Shown piece by piece: positions 51,976 to 61,619 of a stretch of DNA of 64,000 nt (within the stretch, counting starts at the first letter, position 1; the number at the start of each line of letters is the position of its first letter). The notes under the pieces were generated by a model, which searched no databases, had not been told where the DNA came from, and saw only the letters and a list, made by a program, of their open reading frames with translations. The position numbers and the translations under genes are program-made. The DNA lies in assembly GCA_022571845.1 (NCBI GenBank), contig JACZXB010000002.1:169979-233978 (forward strand), written 5' to 3'. The stretch comes from Candidatus Zixiibacteriota bacterium. GTDB taxonomy: Bacteria > Zixibacteria > MSB-5A5 > GN15 > FEB-12.

Positions 51976-52467
51976 ATGTTAATAAACACGTTGAAATTCG
52001 GACCGCTTGAGATTCCGGAAAACAAAATTATTACCATGGCCAAGCCGGTACTTGGATTCGAAGAGTTGACCAAATACTGCTTGGTTGAACTTGAAGAATT
52101 TAAGCCGTTCATGTGGCTGCAATCGGTCAATGACCCGGCAGTGGCTTTTATTGTAGTTAACCCGGCAATCTTTTACAACGGCTATAGAATTGATATCAAT
52201 CCAAATGAAATCGCTGAAATAGAGGCCAAAGATCCAGCCCATATTGAAACCTACGTTATAGCCTCTGTCCCCAACGAGTGGGCCGATATGACAATCAACT
52301 TGCAGGGACCAATCCTGATTAATACAGAAAACAACAAGGCTAAACAGCTGGTGCTGGTCAATTCAGGCTACCGGATTAAACATCGGGTATTTGATGAAGA
52401 AGAAAAAGCTGCCATGACTACCGAAGAACGGTTAGAAGAAGTTCTGGAAGAACCGGTAGGAGTTTAG
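51976..52467 (+). CDS. fliW: Flagellar assembly factor FliW
   Basis: 163 residues. Family motifs: FGPLEIPENKIITMAKPVLGFEELTKYCLVE, PFMWLQSVNDPAVAFIVVNP, AHIETYVIASVP and NLQGPILINTENNKAKQLVLVNSGYRIKHRV. FliW binds cytoplasmic flagellin and, when free, blocks CsrA, forming a three-part switch with csrA (1.9 kb upstream) and fliC (4.5 kb downstream). It starts 22 bases after flgL. The last 20 residues are an acidic tail. Confidence 0.95.
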   Translation: MLINTLKFGPLEIPENKIITMAKPVLGFEELTKYCLVELEEFKPFMWLQSVNDPAVAFIVVNPAIFYNGYRIDINPNEIAEIEAKDPAHIETYVIASVPNEWADMTINLQGPILINTENNKAKQLVLVNSGYRIKHRVFDEEEKAAMTTEERLEEVLEEPVGV

Positions 52468-52539
52468 ACTGCTGGCAGCAGCAAGGATCGTTCGGCAGAT
52501 GAAGACATTCGAATAATAGAAGAGCCCGGAGCAACGACA

Positions 52540-54171
52540 TTGGAAAAGCATGAAAAAGCGCCAGGAAGGCAGCTTGAGACAGACAACAAGTCCCACGAGA
52601 AATTCATAAAAAACCTCAATAATTTACTTGAGAATAATCAACTGGCTGAAGCCTTACCGATTTTACATACCCTGGCCGATCAAAGCCCCGATGATCCTCA
52701 GCTTCGGGTAACTGCCGGATTGGTTGCCTTGAGTCTGGACAAACAGGATGAGGCCCGCCGCTCGTTTGAACTGGCGCTAAAAGCAGACCCTAAGAATATA
52801 GACGCTCTCTATAATAGTGCACTTCTGGCGATGTCCCGCGGAATGACGGACAGGGCAATTGAACTTTTTGAAAAGATTGCCTCTGTCAATCCGGAAGACG
52901 CCGATGTTTACAACGACCTGGCCGTAATCTGGATAAACAAAAGCAACATAGACAAAGTAAAAGAATGTTTCTCCAGGGCGATCGAGCTTAATCCAAATTA
53001 CACTCAGGCTAGAAAAAATGCAATGGAGTTCGCTACTGAGCATAAGCAGCAAGAATGGGGCAGGAAATTGCTTGATCAAAATAGAGCCTTACCCGGACTT
53101 TCAGAAGAAACTGTAATGGATATAGAATCATGGGAAAACAAAATCACTCCTGAATATTCTGACAATCCCACCGTAACAATTAGATCTGGCAAAGCGGTTT
53201 TAAGCGACCGCATTACCGCTAAGAAAATTGCAATATTTGCTAATCACAAAGCGTTTGTAATAGATATCATCAAACGCCTTGAAGATGACCATAACCAGAT
53301 TACGGAGTACTCGGCAGACTCCGGACAGAGCATGAGCGAACTGCTTAGCTCTGTAGACTTAGCCTGGTTTGAATGGTGCGATAATCTTGTTATAGAAGCT
53401 TCCAGACTTTCCAAAACCTGTCCGATAATCTGCCGCTTGCACAGCTATGAAGCTTTCACGGAGTTGCCGTCGCAGGTTAACTGGAAAAATGTCGACCATT
53501 TAATATTTGTAAATAAATCGGTCATGGAACTGGTTGGCGAAACTATTGCCGGCATAGTACCCAAGACCGTAATACACAATGGAGTGGACCTTGACCGCTT
53601 TACGATTCCGGAGAACAAGACCTATGGCAAAAAAATAGCCTCGGTAGGTTACATCAATTACAAGAAGAACCCAGCTCTGCTTCTTTATTGTTTCAAGAAG
53701 ATTTATGAATACGACCCGGAATTTACATTTCATATTGCAGGTCTGCATCAGGACCCGCGCATAAAGTTATACTTTGATAATTTTCTGGAAGAAAGTCCCC
53801 TGCCTATAGAATTCTGTGGCTGGGTAAAAGATATGCCGGAATGGTACAAAGATAAGGATTATGTAATCTCTACTTCTCTGTTTGAATCGTTTCATTATTC
53901 TATCGCCGAAGGCATGGCCAGCGGCCTCATGCCGCTTATTCATAACTGGTATGGCGCCAAACATTTATACCCCGAAGAGCACTTGTTTACCGACCCGGAC
54001 GCCTGCCTTGAACTCGTCAAGGAGTTCGAAATAAACGATAGCTCTAAACAGGCTCAGATAAATCGTAAGTTCATAAGTAACAGATACAATCTTGATGACA
54101 AGTTCAGCCAGATATCTCGCTTAATGAACAAAGTCGTCTGTGCAGACAGCAGAAAAATTGTCAGTGTTTAG
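52540..54171 (+). CDS. TPR-glycosyltransferase (GT-B, family 1/4 type) fusion, probable flagellin glycosyltransferase
   Basis: 543 residues. Residues about 30-175 contain three to four TPR units (DEARRSFELALKADPKNIDALYNSALL, AIELFEKIASVNPEDADVYNDLAVIW, VKECFSRAIELNPNYTQA). Residues about 215-535 form a GT-B enzyme: GYINYKKNPALLLYCFKKI, FHIAGLHQD, FCGWVKDMPEWY, and the nucleotide-sugar E-x7-E motif in FESFHYSIAEGMASG. The fold and TPR parts suggest a protein glycosyltransferase whose TPR grips the acceptor. Position between fliW and fliC points to flagellin. The TTG start follows GGAG. Donor sugar is unknown. Confidence 0.85.
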   Translation: MEKHEKAPGRQLETDNKSHEKFIKNLNNLLENNQLAEALPILHTLADQSPDDPQLRVTAGLVALSLDKQDEARRSFELALKADPKNIDALYNSALLAMSRGMTDRAIELFEKIASVNPEDADVYNDLAVIWINKSNIDKVKECFSRAIELNPNYTQARKNAMEFATEHKQQEWGRKLLDQNRALPGLSEETVMDIESWENKITPEYSDNPTVTIRSGKAVLSDRITAKKIAIFANHKAFVIDIIKRLEDDHNQITEYSADSGQSMSELLSSVDLAWFEWCDNLVIEASRLSKTCPIICRLHSYEAFTELPSQVNWKNVDHLIFVNKSVMELVGETIAGIVPKTVIHNGVDLDRFTIPENKTYGKKIASVGYINYKKNPALLLYCFKKIYEYDPEFTFHIAGLHQDPRIKLYFDNFLEESPLPIEFCGWVKDMPEWYKDKDYVISTSLFESFHYSIAEGMASGLMPLIHNWYGAKHLYPEEHLFTDPDACLELVKEFEINDSSKQAQINRKFISNRYNLDDKFSQISRLMNKVVCADSRKIVSV

Positions 54172-54179
54172 GATGAGCA

Positions 54180-56732
54180 ATGTCTAAGAAGAAATCAGAA
54201 AAAAAGAAAAAGAGTCCAAAAAAAGGCAACTATCCCTCTCAGCACTTTGCCCAAAAAGCAGCTGTTTCAATTAATCCAAAAAAGCTCGAAAATGCGCTGC
54301 TCGACAATCCCAATGACTTGATTGCCGCTCTTTCACTTGCGGAGCACTATTATAATGTGAATCAAGAAACACGCATTCCGGCCGTTCTGAAGTCTATCGC
54401 AGTCAAGGATATAAAACCTCAAACAAACGAAAGGCTTAATTACTTCGTCTTATTGTCAATCGGCTATTCAAATAGCGGAGAGTTGCTGGAAGCTGAAAGA
54501 ATAATAGAAAGGGGATTGGAAGAATTCCCGGATTCAATTGATTTCCACTATATGCTTAGTTTTGTCAAGTTGTCATTGAGGGAATATGACAAGTCAATCG
54601 AAGCCGGCCACAGATTTCTATCTCTTTTATCAACGCAGCCAAAGTATCCGCCTTATTGCGGTATGACATCGCATCTGTCTCAATTGCACAATATAATGGG
54701 CAGCGCCTTTTTTGAGAAAAAAGAATTTGATAATGCCATAGAACAGTTTAAAAAAGCAATCAAGGTAGATCATGGCAACCATCTGCCATATCTGAATCTG
54801 GCTAAGCTGCATTATCACAGGAAAGAAAACGAAGCGGCAATCGCAGCAATTAAAGAAGGTCTCACCTTCTGCCGCCAGATAGATGAACTCAAAATGCTAA
54901 AGCAAACGGTCGAAAATTACCGCACTGTCTCTGCCTGCATGATTGTCAAGAACGAGGAAGAACTGCTGGAGGATTGCCTTAAATCTATCCGCAGCTGGGT
55001 TGATGAAATTATCATAGTAGATACCGGTTCCACCGATAAGACAATTGAAATTGCCGAATCATACGGAGCAAAAATCTTTCATCAGGAATGGGAAGGAAAC
55101 TTCTCTAAGCATAGAAACTATTCCATGGAACAGGCCACATCGGACTGGATTTTTGTCATTGATGCCGATGAACGCCTGTGCGAAGAAGACATACCCAAAC
55201 TTCAAGCGTTGATAAACTCAGACAATCATTCGATTGTTTCAATCAATGTTTACTCTGTCTACGGTGACAATCAGGAAATGACAACATTTTTGCCGTCGAT
55301 CAGGTTGTTCAAAAGAGATATGGAACTTCGCTACCAGGGCATCGTGCACAATCGTTTAGAATTTTCAGAGGACGCCTCAATCGTGCGCGCCGACGTTAAG
55401 CTTAATCATCTCGGCTATGATTTGAGCCCAAAGCGGATGAAAGCCAAATTTGAAAGATCCAAGACGCTGCTTGAAAAACAGCTCGAAGAAGACCCTGGCA
55501 ATGCCTTTGCCTTATATAATCTGGCTCAGCTTTATCGCGGGCGCTCTAAAGACGATCCAGCCAAATTTAGCGATGAGATTATAGAATTCGCCCAGAGAGC
55601 AATAGAAATTATCGATCCTGATGACTTACACACCCGAAATCTTCACCTGATGAGTCTGGACCAATTAGCCTGGGCATATTTTTATAAGAAAGATTACAAA
55701 GCAGCGCTGAAATTTGCCGAGAAAGCGCTGAGCCATAAGAAAGACTACCTGGACCCGTTGTTATTGCTCGGCCATATATACACTCATACTCAGGAAATTG
55801 ATAAAGCTATAGATTCATATAAAACATATCTGGACAGACAGGCCAAATACATCCCGACTTCAGAAACTGACAATATCATTCTTATCAACCCGGACAGCCG
55901 GGCAGCGGCATTCTACGGACTGGCGCTGATTTATGAATTAACTGATAATTTTAGCACTGCTCTGGAGTATTATCGTAAAACCGCAGACGTCAACAGCAGC
56001 CATCTTGATGTTCAAACTAGAATCGAAACGATGAAAGAGTCGCTAAGTGCAGAGCCGTCTGAGAGTCAAAAAGAGATTCTTGACGAACTATCTGAACTCA
56101 TAAACGGCAATCAAATCGAAAGCGCTGTTAAGCTGGTGGAGGATGCTGCCGGTCGCTCAGACTCACCAAAAGAGATTCTTGCATCAGCGGCACAGCTCTT
56201 TATGACAGCTAATAAGCAAACGCAGGCGATTGACTGCTACAAAAGAGCAATAGAAATAGATAATAGTGACCCCGCCATCTTAAATGACCTGGCCAACTGC
56301 TATTTCAAAATGAAACAGTATGAAGAAGCCAAAGGATATTATCTCCAAGCAGCAAATCTTAAGAACACCCCGGATATCGTATACAGAAATCTTGGACTAA
56401 CTCTCATCGGAACCGGGGAGCGCTCAGATTCATTAAAATATTTCGATAAGTATCTCGAGACAAACCGACAGGACCAGCAGATTGCTCGCATGGCAGCAAA
56501 TCTTCACGCCAACGATGGTCAATATTCCTCGGCAGTGTCTCATTATGAAACAGTTCTCGCATCAGACCCCTCAGATCATGAATCACTTTACAATTTGTCC
56601 GAATGCTACCTGCAAATGGGGCATATAGACTCGGCCAGGCTTGGTTTTGAACGCGTTCTGAGACTTGCTCCAGACTTCGCACAGGCCCAAAAACGGCTGT
56701 TTGAAATCACTGAAGTTGTGACTGAGGTTTAG
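54180..56732 (+). CDS. TPR-GT2 glycosyltransferase-TPR fusion, probable flagellin glycosyltransferase
   Basis: 850 residues. A basic N-terminus (KKKSEKKKKSPKKG) and TPR region (about 30-240) precede a family-2 GT-A domain (about 247-450): VSACMIVKNEEELLEDCLKSI, IIIVDTGSTDKTIEIAESYGA, and the metal-binding DADE (about 328). TPR units resume from about 450 to 850 (AFALYNLAQLYRG, YKAALKFAEKAL, AIDCYKRAIEIDNSDPAILNDLANCYF). SunS/WaaE-like GT2 enzymes embedded in TPR arrays glycosylate proteins in several bacteria. It is adjacent to a second TPR-GT and immediately before fliC, so flagellin is the likely acceptor. Confidence 0.86.
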   Translation: MSKKKSEKKKKSPKKGNYPSQHFAQKAAVSINPKKLENALLDNPNDLIAALSLAEHYYNVNQETRIPAVLKSIAVKDIKPQTNERLNYFVLLSIGYSNSGELLEAERIIERGLEEFPDSIDFHYMLSFVKLSLREYDKSIEAGHRFLSLLSTQPKYPPYCGMTSHLSQLHNIMGSAFFEKKEFDNAIEQFKKAIKVDHGNHLPYLNLAKLHYHRKENEAAIAAIKEGLTFCRQIDELKMLKQTVENYRTVSACMIVKNEEELLEDCLKSIRSWVDEIIIVDTGSTDKTIEIAESYGAKIFHQEWEGNFSKHRNYSMEQATSDWIFVIDADERLCEEDIPKLQALINSDNHSIVSINVYSVYGDNQEMTTFLPSIRLFKRDMELRYQGIVHNRLEFSEDASIVRADVKLNHLGYDLSPKRMKAKFERSKTLLEKQLEEDPGNAFALYNLAQLYRGRSKDDPAKFSDEIIEFAQRAIEIIDPDDLHTRNLHLMSLDQLAWAYFYKKDYKAALKFAEKALSHKKDYLDPLLLLGHIYTHTQEIDKAIDSYKTYLDRQAKYIPTSETDNIILINPDSRAAAFYGLALIYELTDNFSTALEYYRKTADVNSSHLDVQTRIETMKESLSAEPSESQKEILDELSELINGNQIESAVKLVEDAAGRSDSPKEILASAAQLFMTANKQTQAIDCYKRAIEIDNSDPAILNDLANCYFKMKQYEEAKGYYLQAANLKNTPDIVYRNLGLTLIGTGERSDSLKYFDKYLETNRQDQQIARMAANLHANDGQYSSAVSHYETVLASDPSDHESLYNLSECYLQMGHIDSARLGFERVLRLAPDFAQAQKRLFEITEVVTEV

Positions 56733-56774
56733 CAAGTTTTCTACAAATTATTCTCAGTTTTTTAGCTAAATTTA

Positions 56775-56801
56775 TTAAGATACTGGCGCTTTTGCCGATT
56801 A
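56775..56801 (+). promoter_or_regulatory. Sigma-28 (FliA)-like promoter of fliC
   Basis: TTAAGATA, 11 bases, GCCGATTA: seven of eight -10 bases match GCCGATAA and the -35 partly matches TAAAGTTT at exact FliA spacing. It leaves a leader of roughly 190 bases before the flagellin ATG. Confidence 0.65.
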
Positions 56802-56892
56802 AATTCTTTGTAAAAGCAAAAAGTCTCTCAAGTTAGACTTCACACAATAGGAGGGGCAAACAGCTCACAGGGGTTTAAAGGAGTTTTAACTC

Positions 56893-56906
56893 TGACAGGA
56901 TAGTCA
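56893..56906 (+). promoter_or_regulatory. Candidate CsrA-binding hairpin in the fliC leader
   Basis: TGAC-AGGATA-GTCA forms a 4-bp stem with GGA exposed in a six-base loop, and the surrounding ACAGGAT resembles the CsrA SELEX consensus. Four further GGA triplets occur in the same leader. Confidence 0.5.
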
Positions 56907-56958
56907 TCAACATTGGAAGTGACATATACTAGCAAGCAACTAAACAACATTGAACGGA

Positions 56959-56994
56959 CGGGATAAGGTAATCCCGCAAATCTCCAAGGAGGAG
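56959..56994 (+). promoter_or_regulatory. fliC leader hairpin and ribosome-binding site with GGA motifs
   Basis: A perfect CGGGAT / ATCCCG hairpin (56959-56976) is followed ten bases later by the very strong AAGGAGGAG ribosome site of fliC, which holds two GGA triplets. CsrA at this site would block ribosome entry, as at the Bacillus hag leader. Confidence 0.55.
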
Positions 56995-56998
56995 AAGA

Positions 56999-59164
56999 AT
57001 GTCACTAGCAATTAACCACAACATTGCGGCTCTGAATGCGCATCGAAATTTGTTGAACACAACAAATTCGCTGCAGCAGTCTATGCAAAGACTGTCGTCC
57101 GGTTTTCGGATCAACAAGGCATCCGATGATCCTGCCGGTTTGGTGATTTCAGAACAGTTCCGTGCTCAGATTGCCGGTCTTAACCGTGCCATCCAGAACT
57201 CGGAGGGTTCTATCAGCATGATCCAGACCGCTGAAGGCGCCCTGACCGAAATCAGCAGTCTGTTGATTTCGATGAGAGAACTGGCCATTCACGCGGCCAA
57301 CGAAGGTTTCAACTCAGCCGACCAGCTTGCTGCTGACCAGGCGGAAATTGACAATGCTGTCAAGACAATCGATCGTATCGCTGCCAATACGCAGTTCGGT
57401 TCGAAGAAATTGATTGATGGTTCAAATGCCAATACCGCTACTATCACCAGCTCAAACAGCTCCGGCATCACCATCAAAGAATCTTTCCTGAGTGACGGTC
57501 AGCATTCCATCACCGCCACCAAGACAGCAAGCTCAACCGCTTCGCTGAACACTACCTCACTCGGACTCAGCCTGCTCAATACGACAGGTGATCCGGTCAA
57601 CCTGACTGAAGAAATCCACAACGTTGACGTTGTGCAGGCTTCAGACGTAGCCAGCAAGCGTTCGGGAACCGTTACTCTGGCCGACGCCTTCGGCAACAAC
57701 CTGACACTCGCCGCCGCCGCTACCGTAGGCATGATTTCTTCAGGTGCAGTCGCCACAGCTACTGCCTCTCATGCCGGTAATTACACAATCACCATTAATT
57801 ATCAGGAAAATGGTGAATCACCAAGCGGTAACCAGACCTTTATAGTCGCGGTTGTCTCAGGTGATACGACTTCTACAATTGCAGCTAAACTCCAGACAGA
57901 AATCAACCTCAACACTGCCTTAGCAGGTAAAGTTGTGGTAACCGGTACTACTGCCGGCGCTTTGAGAATCAAATCTGCCAGCCTTGGCGCCCAGTTCTCT
58001 GTTCAGACACAGGCTTCAAGCACTACCGCTTCAGTGAGCCTGTTCTCGTTTAGCGCTCAATCATCCCGTGGTTCTTCAGCTAACGTATTGAACTATACCG
58101 TAACATCAGCTACACAGTCCAATACTACCGCTGACATTATAGTTGCTGCAGCTACATATACCTCAATGACATCTCTGGCCACAGCGATTGATACCGCAAT
58201 GGACACGGCTTTTGGTAAAGTTGCCGGTGATGCTGCAGTATCTGACTTTGATGTTGTTGTATACAATAACAATCAGCTGGAATTCCGTTCAAACGACGAA
58301 GGTTCAGCATACTCAATCAAGCTGAACGCTGGTCTTGCAGGATCAGGTAACTTACGTAATGCTCTAAATATGACCGAAGATCCGATTGCCAGTACTGGTC
58401 TTGATGCTTTGGTTTCATTCGATAACTTTACCAATACCATTACCAAAGTTAACTATGGCACAACCGGTATCGTTACTTTGAAGAATAAAGCAGACGGTGA
58501 TGTCGGACAGGGTACTGTTGACATGATTGTCAGCACCGCTCTTAATGGTATCAACTTAGGTAACTTGCTGCTTGATGTTAAAGCTGCCAAGTTTGACGTT
58601 CGTCTAAACGGTGGTCCGGCTACTTCTGTAACTGCCGGTAAAGAATTCACAATCTTTAACGCCGACCGCTCTGAGTCGCTGAAGGTTGTCTATTCTCTTA
58701 CTTCACAGGGTGGAACAGAGACAATCAACAATTTCGATCGTTCGCTGGTCTTCCAGATCGGCGCCAACGTTGGCCAGACAGCCAGCATTGGTATGAGAAA
58801 TATGTCTGCTTCCACACTCGGTACAGGTCTGCAGGGTAATTCATTCTCGTCTCTGTCATCGATTGATGTGACCACAGCAGATGGCGCTCAGGACTCCCAG
58901 TCTGTTATCGATGCAGCCATTAACGAAGTATCTACTGCACGTGGTACTCTGGGTAGTTTCCAGAAGAATACTCTGGAATCCAACTTGAGAAACCTGAGAG
59001 TTGCGGCTCAGAACCTGACTGCCGCCGAGTCTCAGATTCGTGATACTGATATGGCTAAAGAAATGTCAGAATTCACCAAGCACCAGATTCTGCTTCAGGC
59101 CGGCGTTGCTATGCTGGCTCAGGCTAATCAGGTGCCGCAGGTTATTCTGTCGCTCTTTGGTTAA
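56999..59164 (+). CDS. fliC: Flagellin FliC (721 aa, large variable region)
   Basis: The conserved N-terminus (LNTTNSLQQSMQRLSSGFRINKASDDPAGLVISEQFRAQIAGLNRAIQNSEGSISMIQTAEGALTE) and C-terminus (SNLRNLRVAAQNLTAAESQIRDTDMAKEMSEFTKHQILLQAGVAMLAQANQVPQVILSLFG) build the D0/D1 core. The central 470 residues (about 150-620) form large surface domains, very rich in Thr, Ser, Ala and Asn. They are good targets for the O-glycosyltransferases encoded just upstream. It has its own sigma-28-like promoter, a structured leader and a very strong ribosome site, and is probably monocistronic, ending at a stable hairpin at 59182. Confidence 0.97.
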   Translation: MSLAINHNIAALNAHRNLLNTTNSLQQSMQRLSSGFRINKASDDPAGLVISEQFRAQIAGLNRAIQNSEGSISMIQTAEGALTEISSLLISMRELAIHAANEGFNSADQLAADQAEIDNAVKTIDRIAANTQFGSKKLIDGSNANTATITSSNSSGITIKESFLSDGQHSITATKTASSTASLNTTSLGLSLLNTTGDPVNLTEEIHNVDVVQASDVASKRSGTVTLADAFGNNLTLAAAATVGMISSGAVATATASHAGNYTITINYQENGESPSGNQTFIVAVVSGDTTSTIAAKLQTEINLNTALAGKVVVTGTTAGALRIKSASLGAQFSVQTQASSTTASVSLFSFSAQSSRGSSANVLNYTVTSATQSNTTADIIVAAATYTSMTSLATAIDTAMDTAFGKVAGDAAVSDFDVVVYNNNQLEFRSNDEGSAYSIKLNAGLAGSGNLRNALNMTEDPIASTGLDALVSFDNFTNTITKVNYGTTGIVTLKNKADGDVGQGTVDMIVSTALNGINLGNLLLDVKAAKFDVRLNGGPATSVTAGKEFTIFNADRSESLKVVYSLTSQGGTETINNFDRSLVFQIGANVGQTASIGMRNMSASTLGTGLQGNSFSSLSSIDVTTADGAQDSQSVIDAAINEVSTARGTLGSFQKNTLESNLRNLRVAAQNLTAAESQIRDTDMAKEMSEFTKHQILLQAGVAMLAQANQVPQVILSLFG

Positions 59165-59181
59165 TAGATATAATGAGAAAT

Positions 59182-59207
59182 CCGGAGGAGGAGCAATCCT
59201 CCTCCGG
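59182..59207 (+). terminator. Stable GCAA-tetraloop hairpin after fliC
   Basis: A perfect 11-bp stem (left arm CCGGAGGAGGA) closes on a GCAA tetraloop. There is no U-tract, only TATTCTATC after it. It may terminate weakly or, more likely, protect the 3' end of the fliC mRNA or reduce read-through into fliD. Confidence 0.65.
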
Positions 59208-59261
59208 TATTCTATCAACAACGATGACAGACATTGAAGTCATAGGATTACAGGAGTTAAA

Positions 59262-61607
59262 ATGAGTCACGTCGTAGGTTCCATAGACGGTATAGTTTCA
59301 GGCCTCAACACCACCGAACTTATCGATTCAATTATCCAGTCCCAGCGTAGTAACGCTTTTCTGCTGGAATTTCAAGTTGAAAATAAAACTAACGAAGTTT
59401 CTACACTCAAAGCGCTGCAGGCAAAATTCTTAGCCTTAAGCACTCAAATAGCGAATCTAAAGAGAGTCAGCACGTTTGAAGCTTCATCGGTAAAAGTATC
59501 CGATGACACTATATTATCGGCGACGTCTACCGGAAGACTTGGCAGCGGCTCTTACAGCCTTCAGGTCTTGGAACTGGCCCGTAATCATCAGCTGGCCAGC
59601 CAGGGAATTTCCGATGATTCGGTGGCCTCGCTTGGAACCGGCACAATTTCAATACAGGTCGGCGACGGTACTTCTGCAACAGTAACAATCGATTCTACCA
59701 ACAACTCTTTAACAGGAATAAAAAGTGCCATTAACGACGCCGGACTCGGAGTTACTGCCTCTATTATAAACGACGGTTCATCTGAAAATCCGTACAGATT
59801 GTTGCTCACCTCTAACAAAACCGGCCTTCAAAGCAAAGTCACTATTTCGTCAACATTAACAGGCGGCACTAACCTGGACTTTGCAAATTCCTCGTTTGAC
59901 GTACCGGAAACCATTTCATTTGCCAGTGGCTCTGATTCAATCGTAACTCTGGGAGCTACCGCTTCATATTCCGGAAGCGAAAATAAAATTTATACTTTTA
60001 CAGTTCAGGGCACAGGCGAGCAGACAGTCGGTACGGATACGATTAATATTGACTGGAGCGATGGTACAAATTCCGGAACTATCACAGTCTCTACTGCTGC
60101 TACTGAAATTACTCTTACAGGAACCGGCTCAGACGGGCTGAAACTAAGTTTTTCCGCCGGAAAACTCAATGCCGGTGATACTTTTCAGGTACAAACGTTT
60201 GCACCGCTTCTGCAGGAAGGTTCTGATGCAAAAATCGCCTTAGGTTCTACAGGAGGCAGCGGTTCTGCCATAACTGTTACCTCAAGTAACAATACTTTTA
60301 AAGATGTTTTAGCCGGACTGGAGTTTACTGTTTTAGAAAAGACAGATCCCGGAAAGAGCGTTACCATAACTACATCCATCAACACCTCGGCGATTCGCAA
60401 TAGCATTAATGAATTCATAAGAACATATAATGATATTAACGAGTTTATCGATGACCAGAATAGTTTCAACCAGGATACCGGCGTATCCGGAACACTCTTT
60501 GGTGATTTGACTGTCCAGACAGTTCAAAACACACTCAGGCGGACTCTCGGAGCCAGAATCAAAGGCATTGATACTAATTTCAATCAACTGTTTTCTATAG
60601 GAATTCGTACTCTGGGCGCGGGAGTTTTAGCAATTGCAGATTCCAGCAGACTTAATGATGCCCTCGAAAATAATCTTGATGATGTCATTACTCTCTTTAC
60701 AGATGGCGCTTCGTCGAGTTCCTCATTTGTGACATTCTTTTCGGCTCAGCCTGAAACTGTTACAAGTGAATCATTTGAAGTGGATATAACCCAGGCTGCC
60801 ACCCACGGCCGCTTTCAGGGAGCAGTCATTACCGACCCGGCCTCTACTCCGATTGTCATCGACAGCAGCAATAGCCGCCTTAAAATCAAAGTTAATAAAC
60901 TTGAATCAAATGAGATTATCCTGACCCAAGCCACCTATGATACCACTGCGGAATTGATTAATGAAATCAATGAAAAGATACAGGCCGACGCGAAAATCGG
61001 GAAGCAAGGCATTGAAGTTGAATGGGTCTCTACTGGTGGCAGTACCGGTTATGTCCAATTCACAAGCAGCACCTATGGAACGAATTCCAAAATTGAAATC
61101 GTAGCTTCGCAGTCTAACTCAGCCCACGCTATATTGGGTCTGACCGGCGGTACTGCCTATGCCGGAGTTGATGTCGAGGGGACTATCAATGGTGAAAAGG
61201 CCGAAGGTTCGGGGCAGTTTCTTACCGGCCAAGAAGGCAATCTCAAGACAGACGGGCTGAAGCTCTTAATTGACCTGGACTCTACGCAGCTAATAGCCGG
61301 TGCCGAAGCAACTGTTACAGTTACCCGCGGCATCGCTTCACAGCTTGATGAATTCGTCGATTCAGTTATCGCGGTTGGCGAAGGTACCTTTGACCGCAGA
61401 ATCAAGGCAACGGAAAACCAGATTTTAGATCTTAACAAAAGAATTGGTGAGATAGACGAAAGACTGGAGCTCAGGAGGCATTCCTTGATAGAGCAATTCA
61501 TTGAACTGGAAACTTCACTGGGACGTCTCCAGGGCATTGGCCAATTTCTTACTACCCAACTTGCTTCACTGAACACAAACTGGGTTCTTGGCAGAAACAG
61601 AAATTAG
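59262..61607 (+). CDS. fliD: Flagellar filament cap protein FliD (781 aa)
   Basis: It is longer than the usual 450-550 residues. FliD_N is SIDGIVSGLNTTELIDSIIQSQRSNAFLLEFQVENKTNEVSTLKALQAKF; the FliD C-terminal domain runs from INEFIRTYNDINEFIDDQNSF to the end, with LNKRIGEIDERLELRRHSLIEQFIELETSLGRLQGIGQFL. A flagellin-IN unit (ISIQVGDGTSATVTIDSTNNSLTGIKSAIND) and two extra beta-rich insertions (about 230-320 and 500-650) enlarge the middle, matching the oversized FlgL and FliC. It caps the filament and guides flagellin folding. A GGAGTT ribosome site precedes the ATG. Confidence 0.95.
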   Translation: MSHVVGSIDGIVSGLNTTELIDSIIQSQRSNAFLLEFQVENKTNEVSTLKALQAKFLALSTQIANLKRVSTFEASSVKVSDDTILSATSTGRLGSGSYSLQVLELARNHQLASQGISDDSVASLGTGTISIQVGDGTSATVTIDSTNNSLTGIKSAINDAGLGVTASIINDGSSENPYRLLLTSNKTGLQSKVTISSTLTGGTNLDFANSSFDVPETISFASGSDSIVTLGATASYSGSENKIYTFTVQGTGEQTVGTDTINIDWSDGTNSGTITVSTAATEITLTGTGSDGLKLSFSAGKLNAGDTFQVQTFAPLLQEGSDAKIALGSTGGSGSAITVTSSNNTFKDVLAGLEFTVLEKTDPGKSVTITTSINTSAIRNSINEFIRTYNDINEFIDDQNSFNQDTGVSGTLFGDLTVQTVQNTLRRTLGARIKGIDTNFNQLFSIGIRTLGAGVLAIADSSRLNDALENNLDDVITLFTDGASSSSSFVTFFSAQPETVTSESFEVDITQAATHGRFQGAVITDPASTPIVIDSSNSRLKIKVNKLESNEIILTQATYDTTAELINEINEKIQADAKIGKQGIEVEWVSTGGSTGYVQFTSSTYGTNSKIEIVASQSNSAHAILGLTGGTAYAGVDVEGTINGEKAEGSGQFLTGQEGNLKTDGLKLLIDLDSTQLIAGAEATVTVTRGIASQLDEFVDSVIAVGEGTFDRRIKATENQILDLNKRIGEIDERLELRRHSLIEQFIELETSLGRLQGIGQFLTTQLASLNTNWVLGRNRN

Positions 61608-61619
61608 AATCTTCAGCCT

